Position numbers and translations under genes: made by a program. The notes under the pieces are model-generated. The model was not told the DNA's origin and did not search any database. It saw only the letters and a program-made list of their open reading frames with translations. DNA of 64,000 nt from JALHOM01 sp964444225 (GTDB lineage Bacteria; Patescibacteriota; Saccharimonadia; Saccharimonadales; 2-12-FULL-41-12). Each line of letters begins with the position of its first letter. Position 1 is the stretch's first letter. The stretch spans positions 62,001 through 126,000 of the forward strand of contig CAYUFM010000001.1 in assembly GCA_964444225.1 (NCBI GenBank). Reading direction: 5' to 3'. This document shows, in pieces, positions 24,365 through 34,700 of the stretch.

Positions 24365-24982
24365 TTATCTAACCGGAAAATGCTCAGCTTTTGCTTTTCC
24401 TATCAAATAGCAATCAAAATTGATGCTTAAACTTTTTGATAAAGACTTATACCCTATTGATGACGAGCATCTTAAGTCTTTTTCTTCTGTTGTTTCAAGA
24501 ATATAGGTTCTGATATAATCTTCGTCATTGTATGCTTCATTTTCTTCGAAAATCGTATCATTTCTTTTTGAAGAATTACCATTTTCGAATTTCACATTTT
24601 GATTTTTTTCAACCAGTTCTTTGAGTCGGTTTGCATCACTGACGCTCTGGTTTGCGATATTTATTGTCTCAGACACATAACAAGACCTGTCGCCTTTTTC
24701 AAATTTTTGATTTGAGTACTTACAATATTCTTCACTTTGTCTATCAGATGGCGGAAATTCTGCAGCAACCCTATCTCCTAGTTCTTTAATCTGTTTTTGT
24801 TTGGTGGTGAACTGACGTTTTTCTAGATAAATCGTGGTATATTTGTAGCCAAAAAACAGCAAAATAGCCACAATTACCATTAAAAACAACGGGTGTAGTC
24901 CAAGATACCTTTTTACCGTAAAAGTCTTCCCGAAAAGATATAACTTCTCAGACTTTATTTTTTTATTCCCAGGTTTAACCAT
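24365..24982 (-). CDS. hypothetical single-pass membrane protein
   Basis: 205 residues. A basic N-terminus precedes a hydrophobic helix (about residues 30-51, HPLFLMVIVAILLFFGYKY), then a charged, helix-rich extracellular part with a few cysteines (EYCKYSN, RSCYVSE, RCSSS, FDCYL). Four Cys could form two disulfides. No family is recognised. It lies between a HIT-like gene and the SGNH gene, all on the minus strand, but gaps of 20-52 bp and no shared features leave the link open. Confidence 0.65.
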   Translation of the reverse strand: MVKPGNKKIKSEKLYLFGKTFTVKRYLGLHPLFLMVIVAILLFFGYKYTTIYLEKRQFTTKQKQIKELGDRVAAEFPPSDRQSEEYCKYSNQKFEKGDRSCYVSETINIANQSVSDANRLKELVEKNQNVKFENGNSSKRNDTIFEENEAYNDEDYIRTYILETTEEKDLRCSSSIGYKSLSKSLSINFDCYLIGKAKAEHFPVR

Positions 24983-25002
24983 AACTAATATTGTATCGCA
25001 AC

Positions 25003-25473
25003 TTAGAGGAATTTTGTGTAATCAAAATCTGATGCGTCTGGATCTACGATTTTATTCATCAAGCCATCTCTTTCCGGAACCATATGTAGGTGCAGATGGG
25101 TAGGTTTTTTAATATTAGAATGCGGATCAAACCCATCTTCTCTTTCTCTCCAAAAATAAAAGAACATATATATTAGATCCTCAAGTAGTGGGTTTATCTT
25201 TTCTTTGTAGGTTTTCTCTGCATAATTTTTCAGTTCGCTTAGTTCTTCAAATTCCTCCAATTTAAGCTCTTCTATCTTCTCGATGTGGCTCTTAGGAATA
25301 AACATTGTGTGCCACTTCCAATAAGGAGCTAAGTTTGCAATCCAGACCCAACTTTTTGTTTCTTTTAAGACTATCTGCCTACTATTGTAGTCACAAAATT
25401 GACAAGTAGTATCAGGATTTTCCTTAAGATAATCTAAGTACTGCTTCCTGTTCATTATTTTGAGATTACTCAT
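25003..25473 (-). CDS. HIT-like nucleotide hydrolase/transferase
   Basis: 156 residues. A CQFC pair near residues 25-28 may bind zinc, followed by the HIT fold with KWHTMFIPKSHIEKIEEL and the histidine triad THLHLHMVPE (about residues 127-136). HIT proteins hydrolyse or transfer nucleotides through a covalent His-NMP. The exact substrate (Ap4A-like or nucleotide sugars) is unknown. It is longer than a canonical Hint protein. The start gives MSNLKIMNRKQYL; a second ATG six codons on is possible. Confidence 0.82.
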   Translation of the reverse strand: MSNLKIMNRKQYLDYLKENPDTTCQFCDYNSRQIVLKETKSWVWIANLAPYWKWHTMFIPKSHIEKIEELKLEEFEELSELKNYAEKTYKEKINPLLEDLIYMFFYFWREREDGFDPHSNIKKPTHLHLHMVPERDGLMNKIVDPDASDFDYTKFL

Positions 25474-25552
25474 AATATTTATTACTTACTGTTAGTAATT
25501 TTATGACTAGTGTTATTTCTTTACAAGACTCTATGTCTTTTAAGAAAATTGC

Positions 25553-26893
25553 TTAAGTTCTGATTAAATCTAGAAGTTCTTGAGTTTTTGCGTCTACTAA
25601 CTCCCTGGAGGTCGCCTCAACAGTCAGGCGCACTAGTGGCTCGTTGTCAGATGGACGCACTACAAAGTGCCAGTCTGGATAACGGATTGCCACCCCAGAA
25701 ATTTCATTTAGCTCACCATCACTATATTTTGCCCTTACTGCATCGAGTGTCTTTTGAGAATCAGTCACTTGTGAATTTATCTCACCAGAAAGGAAATATT
25801 TACCCTCTAGCTCAGATATTTTGTCAGACAGTTTACCACCCAAACTGGACACATAAGAAAGTAAGGTTAATCCTGATAAGACACCGGAATCGGCAAACCA
25901 AAAATCTTTAAAGTAATAGTGTCCAGACACTTCACCGCCAAAAGGAATATTACGAGCTTGCATTTCGCGCTTTATATACACGTGACCTGGTTTCCAAATA
26001 AACGGAACTCCACCGCTTTCTGTAACCATATCTGGCACAGCATCAGACGCACGCACATCATACAAAATAGTGGCACCTGGACTTCTTTTGAGCTCCTCTA
26101 CACCTAAAAGCGCAGTGATCCAGTCACCGGGCACAGAAACCCCTCTGTCATCCACCAATAAGCACCTATCGCCGTCTGGGTCAAAGATAAGCCCCATATC
26201 AGCGCTTGCTTCTTTAACTTTTGCGCGCAACATTTCCTGGTTTTCTGGCTGGACAATGTCGTTACCGTGGTTGGGAAAGTTACCATCAGGCTCAAAACAA
26301 AGCTCGATCATTTCTATCGGTAATTTCTGCGCTAATTTTTTCCAGACAGGCCCCATGGCGCCGTTGCTGGTATCTATTACAACTTTGAGTGGTTTGATTT
26401 TACTGGCCGGAACTAGGGTTAGCATGTGGTCAATAAAATTATCCGTTACAGACTCTCTTGTAACTGCGCCTACCCTTTCACTGTCTTCATAAGTTTTATC
26501 AATTATTTGTGGCATAAATTCTTTGGCCATAACAAAATATGGCATTTCTTTTACCATTTTGAAGCCATTATATTCTTTGGGATTATGAGAGGCCGTTACC
26601 ATGATCCCGGGCAAACTTTTGCTACCACACGCATAGTAAAATTCATCTGTACTCACCTGACCAATATCTATAACATTGACACCCGATTTGGTAAGACCTT
26701 CAATCACAGCAGATGCAAACTCCAGGCCAGTCAACCGAACGTCTCGCCCAACTACAGCTGTTTCGCACTTAAGTTCGTGAGCAAATGCCCTGGCTACTTG
26801 CTGAGCAGCCCCTACATCTATTTGATCCGGCACAACCCCCCGAATGTCATAAGCCTTAAAAACTCCTGGGTCAATATGAAACTCTAAGCTCAT
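25553..26893 (-). CDS. phosphomannomutase/phosphoglucomutase
   Basis: 446 residues, alpha-D-phosphohexomutase family. All four active-site motifs are present: TASHNPKEYNGFK with the phosphoserine (about residues 100-112), metal loop DPDGDRC, sugar-binding GEVSGHYYFKD, and phosphate-binding RPSDNEPLVRLTVEA. It interconverts hexose-6-phosphate and hexose-1-phosphate for GDP-mannose or UDP-glucose supply. The family does not separate mannose from glucose specificity by these motifs, so no symbol is given. A GAGGAG-type site precedes the ATG; the cytidylyltransferase-like gene lies 2 bp upstream, suggesting cotranscription. Confidence 0.94.
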   Translation of the reverse strand: MSLEFHIDPGVFKAYDIRGVVPDQIDVGAAQQVARAFAHELKCETAVVGRDVRLTGLEFASAVIEGLTKSGVNVIDIGQVSTDEFYYACGSKSLPGIMVTASHNPKEYNGFKMVKEMPYFVMAKEFMPQIIDKTYEDSERVGAVTRESVTDNFIDHMLTLVPASKIKPLKVVIDTSNGAMGPVWKKLAQKLPIEMIELCFEPDGNFPNHGNDIVQPENQEMLRAKVKEASADMGLIFDPDGDRCLLVDDRGVSVPGDWITALLGVEELKRSPGATILYDVRASDAVPDMVTESGGVPFIWKPGHVYIKREMQARNIPFGGEVSGHYYFKDFWFADSGVLSGLTLLSYVSSLGGKLSDKISELEGKYFLSGEINSQVTDSQKTLDAVRAKYSDGELNEISGVAIRYPDWHFVVRPSDNEPLVRLTVEATSRELVDAKTQELLDLIRT

Positions 26894-26895
26894 TA

Positions 26896-27348
26896 CTACT
26901 CCTCGTGACCGTTGGCCTGATTAATTCTAGTGGATGAATCTCGCTTTTCTACCTCGTGACTACCAACTCCAAAAACTATCTCTATATTATGCTTTTTGCA
27001 TACTTCTAGTTCCGGCTCGGGCATCGCAACGGTACTAGACCTATCCCCGCCTTTTGCAAAAATTAGTTCATCATTAGGATATTTTTTGCCAAGCATATCT
27101 AAGGTTTCTGTCTGATAAGTATTTTTTGTATCCAGGGCTAAGATAGCTTCATCCACACCCTTAAGGGCTTTTATTAGACGAAGTCTATTCTGCTCATCAA
27201 GGATAATTTTACCCTTCTTCATTATCTGTTGCTTGTCATTATTAACTGAGATAATCAATTTATCTCCTAACTCGGCTGCGGCCTCAATTAAATCTAAATG
27301 ACCGCCGTGTAATGGATTGAAATAGCCACTAGTAATAACAATCTTCAT
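26896..27348 (-). CDS. cytidylyltransferase-like nucleotidyltransferase
   Basis: 150 residues, a single HxGH-type nucleotidyltransferase domain: GYFNPLHGGHLDLI at the start, and a KGGDRSSTV block at about 100-109. ISSTR-like is replaced by RDSSTRIN. The length and the VNNDKQQ motif resemble the C-terminal half of HldE/RfaE and glycerol-3-phosphate cytidylyltransferases, so it may activate a sugar or polyol phosphate. Substrate unknown. It is the first gene of a minus-strand pair with the phosphohexomutase; TGG-TATAAT lies 11 nt before the ATG on the minus strand, and the yvcK-like gene starts divergently 97 bp away. Confidence 0.85.
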   Translation of the reverse strand: MKIVITSGYFNPLHGGHLDLIEAAAELGDKLIISVNNDKQQIMKKGKIILDEQNRLRLIKALKGVDEAILALDTKNTYQTETLDMLGKKYPNDELIFAKGGDRSSTVAMPEPELEVCKKHNIEIVFGVGSHEVEKRDSSTRINQANGHEE

Positions 27349-27445
27349 AAGCTCTTAATATTATACCAATACCGGTTGTTGTAAATTTATAATTGTGCCA
27401 AACTGCTTTAGTTTATTGAAAAAAATAGAGTTATAATTTTTATCT

Positions 27446-28447
27446 ATGCAAGCTCTTGAAACAAAAAATAGCGCGCCGCACATTGCGCTAATTGGCGGAG
27501 GATCGGGTAGCTTTACTATCCTGCAAGAGCTTAGACACTTCACGCCCAACATTTCTGCAATCGTTAACATGTCTGACGACGGCGGGTCAACTGGCAGGTT
27601 AAGGGACGAACACGGTGTTTTGCCTCCTGGCGACATCAGGCAATGCCTTGTAGCCTTGAGCAAATCAGATATAGCTAGGGATATTTTTGATGTAAGATTT
27701 AGCGAAGGCGAACTTGCGGGCCACTCGCTGGGCAATATGATTTTAGCCGGCCTAGAGATGAAGTATGGCGATTTTGAGCAAGCTGTTCGTACAGCCAGCA
27801 CAATGTTAGATGTTGTAGGCGAAGTAATCCCTGTGACTACCACAAAACATGACCTGTTAATGCACGATGGCAGCGAAGTTATCCGGGGCGAATCAGAAAT
27901 AGGCCATCGAAAAATTAATTCTACTAGTGCCAAAGTTTCGCATGACCCACCCGCTAATCTAAACCCAAGGGCAAAAAACGCCATACAATCAGCCGATATC
28001 GTTGCTATTGCCCCAGGTAATCTTTATGGATCACTTTTACCCGCTTTGGCTGTAAGTGGGTTGTCTCAGGCTTTACAAGAATCTAAATCCAGAAAAGTTA
28101 TGATAGCCAACCTAGTAACTAAACCCGGACAGACCGACGGCTGGCATGTTGTTGATTACCTCAAAAAAATTGAAGAATACGTAGGAGCTAATACCGTCGA
28201 TACAGTTTTGTACAACACGGAAATTCCAAGCAAAGATCTTATTAGCAAATATGCTGCAGAGGGTGAATTTCCCGTCGATGTGAGTCCTGAGATGTTCGAT
28301 GTAGAGTCAGCAGAATATATTGGAGCAAACTTATTAGCTAGTGGAATATATATGCCAAATCCTGCTGATAAGGCGATAAAAAGAACCTTGATCCGTCACG
28401 ACGCACATGTAATCGGGCGGCAACTTATGAAACTCTATTACAGCTAG
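27446..28447 (+). CDS. yvcK: YvcK/CofD-like protein (gluconeogenesis factor family)
   Basis: 333 residues. The glycine loop IALIGGGSGSFTILQELR and the VNMSDDGGSTGRLRDEHGVLPPGDIRQCL block are diagnostic of YvcK/CofD-like proteins, and PGNLYGSLLPALAVSGLSQAL follows mid-protein. In Gram-positive bacteria YvcK binds UDP-sugars and affects cell-wall synthesis and shape; CofD itself makes a cofactor precursor, and no F420 genes are seen here. TATAAT at 27432-27437 ends 8 nt before the ATG, a leaderless arrangement. It stands alone upstream of a divergently regulated surface-protein pair. Confidence 0.93.
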   Translation: MQALETKNSAPHIALIGGGSGSFTILQELRHFTPNISAIVNMSDDGGSTGRLRDEHGVLPPGDIRQCLVALSKSDIARDIFDVRFSEGELAGHSLGNMILAGLEMKYGDFEQAVRTASTMLDVVGEVIPVTTTKHDLLMHDGSEVIRGESEIGHRKINSTSAKVSHDPPANLNPRAKNAIQSADIVAIAPGNLYGSLLPALAVSGLSQALQESKSRKVMIANLVTKPGQTDGWHVVDYLKKIEEYVGANTVDTVLYNTEIPSKDLISKYAAEGEFPVDVSPEMFDVESAEYIGANLLASGIYMPNPADKAIKRTLIRHDAHVIGRQLMKLYYS

Positions 28448-28504
28448 GGTCTAAAAACTCAAACTGACAGGGGCTCATCTGCGAGAAGATATACAATAGC
28501 GGGA

Positions 28505-28533
28505 TGGACAAAATGCTTATTTTTTGCTACAAT
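28505..28533 (+). promoter_or_regulatory. promoter for the 28543 gene pair
   Basis: TGGACA (28505-28510), 17-nt spacer, TACAAT (28528-28533) preceded by TGC. It ends 9 nt before the ATG at 28543. A longer reading frame would begin at 28504 and translate the promoter itself, so 28543 is the better start. Confidence 0.7.
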
Positions 28534-28542
28534 ATTGGTAAC

Positions 28543-29103
28543 ATGATAAAAAATAAAAAACTACCAAAAATAAAGCTTGTCATTATCGTTCTAGCAATCC
28601 TTATAGCCTCAACTGTTGCCTTTTTATATATCAGTAAAAACCAAAATAATTCGAGCGATCAAGTCCCATCCACAGGACAAACCGAACCCATAGACCTTAA
28701 CCCTTCAACCAAGGAAGATGCAAAAAGAGCAGAAGCAAACAAAGAGAAAAATCTAGCGCGTGAAGAAGCGATAAACAATCAATCCGCCCAAAGTCCGAAT
28801 ACTAAGAAATCCGTAAAACCAACAATTACTTATTCTGGCCTATACGGCAGTGTAGTTGAAGTTGGAGGATATGTCAGTGATGTGTTTGAAGATGGTGGCA
28901 CATGTACAGCCACATTCACTCAAGGAGACACTTCGTTTAGCAAGTCAGTAACCGCCATAAAAAATATAAATTCTGTAGATTGCCCTGTTATGTCAGCCAA
29001 GAAAGATGAGTTCAGCCAAAGCAATAAATGGTTAGTAACGGTTACTTACGATTCTTTGACTGCTTTTGGTAAATCTGACGCTAATGAGATAGAAATAAAA
29101 TAA
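28543..29103 (+). CDS. hypothetical membrane-anchored protein with Ig-like domain
   Basis: About 186 residues from the ATG at 28543 (MIKNKKLPK). A basic N-terminus and hydrophobic helix (about residues 8-29) anchor it. A charged, Asn/Glu-rich linker follows (to about 95), then a beta-rich domain (SGLYGSVVEVGGYVSDVFEDGGTCTATF... CPVMSAKKDEF... LVTVTYDS) with two Cys and the look of a small Ig-like or adhesin domain. No family is recognised. The next gene begins 4 bp after its stop, so the two are cotranscribed and probably act together on the cell surface. Confidence 0.75.
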   Translation: MIKNKKLPKIKLVIIVLAILIASTVAFLYISKNQNNSSDQVPSTGQTEPIDLNPSTKEDAKRAEANKEKNLAREEAINNQSAQSPNTKKSVKPTITYSGLYGSVVEVGGYVSDVFEDGGTCTATFTQGDTSFSKSVTAIKNINSVDCPVMSAKKDEFSQSNKWLVTVTYDSLTAFGKSDANEIEIK

Positions 29104-29107
29104 GCAT

Positions 29108-30603
29108 ATGAAAAAACTCCTTTTTATTACAACTCTACTTGCATCGTTTTCTTTATTTAGTTTTATAAATCAAAGTGCCTTTGCCTTAACAGGATCAGAT
29201 TTCCAGCCAGGCAGAATTATTGATGATTCAATATTTTTTAATGGAAGTTCACTAGACACGGGTAGTATACAGGCTTTCTTAAACAGCAAGACACCAATTT
29301 GCGACACAAGCGGCTCGTTACCGTATGGAGGAACTACGAGAGCAGTATATGGGACTTCCAGAGGTTACCCTCCACCATACACCTGTCTTAAAGACTACTC
29401 TCAAGATACCCCTACTAAAAATGCAGAGGCTGGACTGTGCAACCAATACAATGGTGGCACAAAAACTGCAGCTCAAATTATCCAAGATGTTGGCTCGGCA
29501 TGTGGAGTAAACCAAAAGACACTAATAGTGCTTTTGGAAAAAGAGCAATCGTTAATCACAGATGATTGGCCATGGAGCGTCCAATATCGTAGTGCTACAG
29601 GATATGGGTGCCCTGATACAGCTCCTTGTGACTCCGACTACTATGGTTTTTTTAACCAAGTCTACAATGCAGCGAGACAATTTAAAAGGTATCAAAGAGA
29701 CGAATCACTATTCAGGTATAGAGCATTTAGGGACAACTACATTCAATATAACCCAAATGTAAGTTGCGGAGGAACTAATGTATACATTCAAAACCAAGCT
29801 ACGGCAGGCCTCTACAATTACACACCGTACCAACCAAATGCATCAGCTTTAATAAACCTTTATGGAAGTGGCGATGGCTGCGGAGCATATGGTAATAGAA
29901 ATTTTTGGAGAATTTTTAATGACTGGTTCGGAGTAACAACCAGATATTTAGTTCAATCACCCAGCCAAGCTGTATATTTAATTCAAAATGGGACAAAAAG
30001 ACTACTTTCAACACCTGAGATATTTATTAGTAACGGTTTTCAGTGGAACGATATAAGAGTAATTTCTTATGCTGAGTTAAACACAATTCCAGATGGAGCG
30101 CCTTTTACATATAACGTTAATTTCCGTAATGGCCAGCTAGTAACTGCTCACTCAGAGATTGTGTATCTCATAGAGAATGGTACAAAAAGAGTCTTCCCAA
30201 CAGGAGTAGAATTTATTAGTCGTGGATACAGGTTCTCAGACATAGTGAGAGTGAGTCAACAAGAATTAGACTATATCCCAACAGGATCAAATATTACATA
30301 TAACGTTAATTTCCGTAATGGCCAGCTAGTAACTGCTCACTCAGAGATNNNNNNNNNNNNNNNNNNNNNNNNNNNNNNNNNNNNNNNNNNNNNNNNNNNN
30401 NNNNNNNNNNNNNNNNNNNNNNNNNNNNNNNNNNNNNNNNNNNNNNNNCTGCTCACTCAGAGATTGTGTATCTCATAGAGAATGGTACAAAAAGAGTCTT
30501 CCCGAATCTATCTGTATTCTTGAGCTACTCTCTTCGACTACAAGATATTCGTCCTATTACAAGCTACGAACTAGATTTGATACCCAATGGCACATCAATG
30601 TAA
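29108..30603 (+). CDS. secreted repeat protein with possible lysozyme-like domain, interrupted by scaffold gap
   Basis: N-terminal signal peptide (residues 1-26, ending SAFA). Residues 50-250 have several Cys and a region GVNQKTLIVLLEKEQSLI with an Asp/Trp-rich surrounding that recalls lysozyme-like glycosidases, with Glu as a possible acid; this is weak. From about residue 277 there are 63-residue repeats (YLIQNGTKR/YLIENGTKR... NVNFRNGQLVTAHSE). A 100-N gap falls inside the third repeat. After the gap the frame resumes with AHSEIVYLIENGTKRVFP and ends in NGTSM at 30601-30603. With 100 bases the frame is off by 2; a gap of 173 + 189k bp would restore it. Confidence 0.8.
30349..30448. other. 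100-N scaffold gap in a tandem repeat
   Basis: Exactly 100 Ns, so a placeholder. The flanks carry the same repeat (TGCTCACTCAGAGAT on both sides), and the unit is 189 bp (copies near 30106 and 30295), so the assembler probably failed on the tandem array. Copy number is unknown. Confidence 0.95.
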
Positions 30604-30623
30604 ATTTATCGCTTAAAAATACG

Positions 30624-31784
30624 TTATTTTTTTATTCTTAGATACCTATATATTTTGTGTAGTACAAGACTAATAGCAAAAATCACGCCTTCGTCTTTTA
30701 TGATGTAGAGAAGATTCATAAAGTTAGTTTTTTGATCATGAGTACTATCTTTTTTAATTTTAAGCACCTTTGTATATGAATTATCAGAATAATACTTATT
30801 AAACTCTTTTAGGATAAGAGCCTTGTTTTTATCTGTTAATTTTTTACTTAAAGATTGAGTTAAAGGTGAATTTATTTCTGATAAATACAGCTTATAGAAA
30901 CGATTTATGTCATATTTATGATAGTAGTTTAAAATATGAAAGATAATTTTAGTAGCTGTTTTTTCAAAACCTCTTTTCTTGTATAAAAAGTAGTTCTTTT
31001 TGATGTGTTTAATATTATGTTTACTTGATTGAAAATAATTCTCAAAGCTAGAAGAAGATACCTCACTTAAAAAATTAGCATGCAATAAATCTGCCTCAGT
31101 TAGCATTTGATCTTGCTTCTTCACGCTGTCTTGATTTGAATGCCTTCTTGATAAAACTAGGTGATCAGGGATGAGGATAAATTTAAAATTATCTTTCATC
31201 CTAAACCACATATCGTAATCTTGTGTGAATGCTTTTTTACTATCAAAAAGACCGCACACATCAAACGCATGTCTAGGAATCAATAAGGAACATCCATTAA
31301 GTCCAACATTTGCAGAAGTACCTAAAAATATATCAATAAATTCGAATGTTTTTTTATCGATATATTTCTTGTTCATAAGACCATTCTCGAAAAGAACTGA
31401 TACGTTTGAAGCAATTATAGTATTGCCCTCCCCTACTTTTTCTAAAGCTTCCACCTGTTTGCTAATTTTATCTTCTGTATAAATATCATCATGACTAAGC
31501 CAAGAAAAAAAGTCACCTTTCATATTTTTTATGCCATGATTAAGAGCAGAAGCAACCCCCCCATTTTTTTTATATAAATAAGTAATTTTTTTTCTGTAGG
31601 ATTTTGCAATTCTTTCTGTTTCGCCATTATCTACTGACCCGTCATTAACTACAATCACTTCAAAATTCTCGTAATCTTGTTTTAGGGCACTATCAATAGC
31701 ATCTGATAAATAATTCGAGCCGTTGTAGACTGGAATAATTATTGATACAAGAGGTTTAAGCTCCTTTTTTTGCTTTTTTAACAT
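30624..31784 (-). CDS. GT2-family glycosyltransferase
   Basis: About 386 residues from the ATG at 31784. An ATG 30 bp upstream is also in frame, but MLKKQKKELKPLVSIIIPVYNG fits the family start. GT-A fold with SIIIPVYNGSNYLSDAI, the SHDDIYT DXD-like motif (about 95-101), and PRHAFDVCGLFDSKKAFTQDYDMWFR. The last 200 residues are Lys-rich and not assigned. It is the last gene of the operon starting at 38886 and overlaps the preceding glycosyltransferase by 29 bp. It probably adds a sugar to the same polymer. Confidence 0.9.
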   Translation of the reverse strand: MLKKQKKELKPLVSIIIPVYNGSNYLSDAIDSALKQDYENFEVIVVNDGSVDNGETERIAKSYRKKITYLYKKNGGVASALNHGIKNMKGDFFSWLSHDDIYTEDKISKQVEALEKVGEGNTIIASNVSVLFENGLMNKKYIDKKTFEFIDIFLGTSANVGLNGCSLLIPRHAFDVCGLFDSKKAFTQDYDMWFRMKDNFKFILIPDHLVLSRRHSNQDSVKKQDQMLTEADLLHANFLSEVSSSSFENYFQSSKHNIKHIKKNYFLYKKRGFEKTATKIIFHILNYYHKYDINRFYKLYLSEINSPLTQSLSKKLTDKNKALILKEFNKYYSDNSYTKVLKIKKDSTHDQKTNFMNLLYIIKDEGVIFAISLVLHKIYRYLRIKK

Positions 31785-34700
31785 AATTATAGATTCTAGT
31801 CCTGGATCTTTCATTTACAACACGCACAGTACTTAGAAGACCTCTATTTTTAACCGATGATCTGAGTCGATTGTGTTGATAAATTATTCTGGGCCCAAGT
31901 TTCTTAGGCTTATTGTATAGATGAATATTCATTAGCTCTTTTTTAGGAACTGTCTGATTATATTTTTTTATATTATTAAAAGCAGTATCTAATTCAGGAT
32001 CGCTAATAACAAACTTATCAATTGACTCCTTATATAAGTTCTGCAGAGACTGATAATATGTATCCATAGAATGTTTTTTTACTACATATTTTAGTCCTTT
32101 TTTTGATCTTCTTTCCAGGTCCTGAGTATTTAGAATTAGTTCTTCAACAGTTTTTGTATAAATCCCTTTATCTTGAGGAGTTGATACACCACATTCAGGA
32201 GAATTTACGGTTTCAGGTAGTGCGGTTCCATCTAAGACCACAGGCACAGTACCACACGCCATGGCCTCTATGGCCATCATTCCAAAATTCTCTCTTGTGG
32301 ATGGCATCAAAAATAAATCAACAGCAGAATATAATTTAGACATAAAAATATCATCTTTAATCCATCCATACCACGTAGATTTTACTCCTTCTGGTATTGG
32401 GACATCGTTTCCACCAACAATCACAAAATGTAAATTATGTTTTTCTCCTAAATTTTGGACAACATCTTCTATGTAATGGAGTCCTTTTCTCTCGCCACCA
32501 TCACCCCTAAACATAATTAGTTTTTCGGTTTCATCAAATCCCAGTTCTCGTTTAGCGCTATTTTTTTCAATTGGTTTAAAAATATCAAAATTTAAACCAA
32601 AAGGTATATGCACAATATTCTTCTCGCTAAATAACTTATACTCCTTCATGGCGTCATCCATATACTTTGAAGCAACTACAAAAGTTATATTGGAGTTTTT
32701 TATTGCATTTTTCTTAAAAATCCAGTTCATTTTTACATTATTAATTCCTGGTAATGGATGGAAGTAATCGGGTCGTTTTTCGGCCAAGCTATCACCTGTT
32801 GCGATCCACATATCATGAACTGTTAGTACTAAAGGTTTTAACCTAGATAACGTTGGTAAAACATTTAAGTCCCATAGTCCATTGTGCATAAGATGAAGGT
32901 GGACAATATCTGAATCTAAAAAGAGTTTATTGTACATTAAGTCAAAAATTAACGGATTCTCTAAATTATCAAGATCATATTTTTTTTGATTGTCCTCCAC
33001 AAACTGCCTGATAGCAAATCGATCTGCTTTATCTCCCGCGATCAAGTATGTATCGTCATCAACGGATTCCTTATTCCAAACAAGGTGACTAGAATCAATT
33101 CCTTTTTCTCTTAGAAATATATGTAAATCATGACCATTAAATTTATTTCCAATCAGATCATTATCTCCAACCTGAAGATTGATATACGGAGAAGACACAA
33201 CTTCAATTTTTTGAGTATAGTAGTGTATTAGATCTTCAGCGTTGGCAGCATCGCTACCTTTTAATAAGGATATGAAATACCTGTAGACACTTTCCATGCA
33301 CTTTGGCTTTATGGCCATAACTTCTTTAGGTAAGTCTTGCTTAAAAAATTCGCCTAACCATTCCTCAATTTCCGGGATAGCCTTATACCTGTCGGCAGAT
33401 ATCCCTTCCTCATGAGAACGCCAAGTAGCTAAATTTTTTGATACGTGTAAGAAATCTCCTTTTAACGCCATATTCCAGAGCATATTTATGTCGTTTGTAT
33501 GAAGATATCTGCCGTCTTTAAGTTTAGTTATTTCAGGAAAAGCATTCTTACGGATAAACGCGCCGGGCGAAGCGGCATAACAAGAAAATTCAGACAGATC
33601 CCTGATAAAATCATAATCTGGACTTTCTGTGGTCTCAATAACATCACCTTTTTTATCGATAATATCAAAGTCGCAATACGCTAAGACTTTCGACTTATTT
33701 TTATCAAGCGCAAGACACATTTCAGCGAATAAATTTTCTTTTACTGGATCGTCGGAGTTTACCTGGACAAAATATTCTCCATTAGAGGTTGACCACCCAA
33801 AATTAACAGTTTCTGCCTCACCCTTATTATCGTGATAAAAATAAAACCAATTGGGTTTATCTTTTATATATTCAGCTATTACCCTACCGCTATTATCTTT
33901 AGACCCGTCATCTATAATTAGATAGGTGAAGTCTTTCATGGTTTGATCTTGAATACTGTCTAAGACTTCTTTGATTAATTTTGCACGATTGTAGACAGGT
34001 GTAATAACAAATATTTTAGGTTTTATTTTATTAATCTTTTTAATTATCTGAGTATTATGTTTTGCTATTTCTTCTTCTAGATACTTGTGGGTTTTTTTAT
34101 AGCTACGGTCATTTGTATTAATCTTAGTTTGGACCAGAAAATTATATTCAGACCCCTCAAGCCTCTCCATGTCTTTTTTTGTAAGTAAGTTTGTTAATTC
34201 GTTATGCAATATATTGTCTTGGGCTTCATCTGAAAGCTCATAGTTGTGCATTTTTTCAGATTTTGTAAACCTAACAACTGTGTTGCTTTCATCAAACTGA
34301 AGCTTATAGCCCTCTTTTATTGCTGTTAAGCAAACTAAATATGGCGAATAATATTTATTTAATAAACCACTTTTATCTGCGACCAAGATTGCTATACTCT
34401 TTGGCATAAAAAGTGTTGACGAGCAAATCAATGAATTGTAGAAGAGTAGCTCTTGTCTGAGTCTATATTTTTCTAAATTTAGGCTAATGGTTTTTTTACC
34501 TTTTGTGTGAGGTGTTTTTATTGAATAAGATGAATATAGAATTTTTTTATTATCTTTGTCTTTTTTGAAAGATTCCATCTGTTTACTTATCTTTGATGGC
34601 TTATAGGTATCTGCCTCGTAAAGAAATGATATATATTCTCCTGTAGCAGTTTTTACCCCAGTTTTTATAGGATTACTATCGGTTTTATTTTTTACATAGA

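Noticed and set aside
28504..28542. Longer start for the Ig-like gene at 28543
   Set aside because: It begins inside the -35 box and its extra residues come from the promoter.
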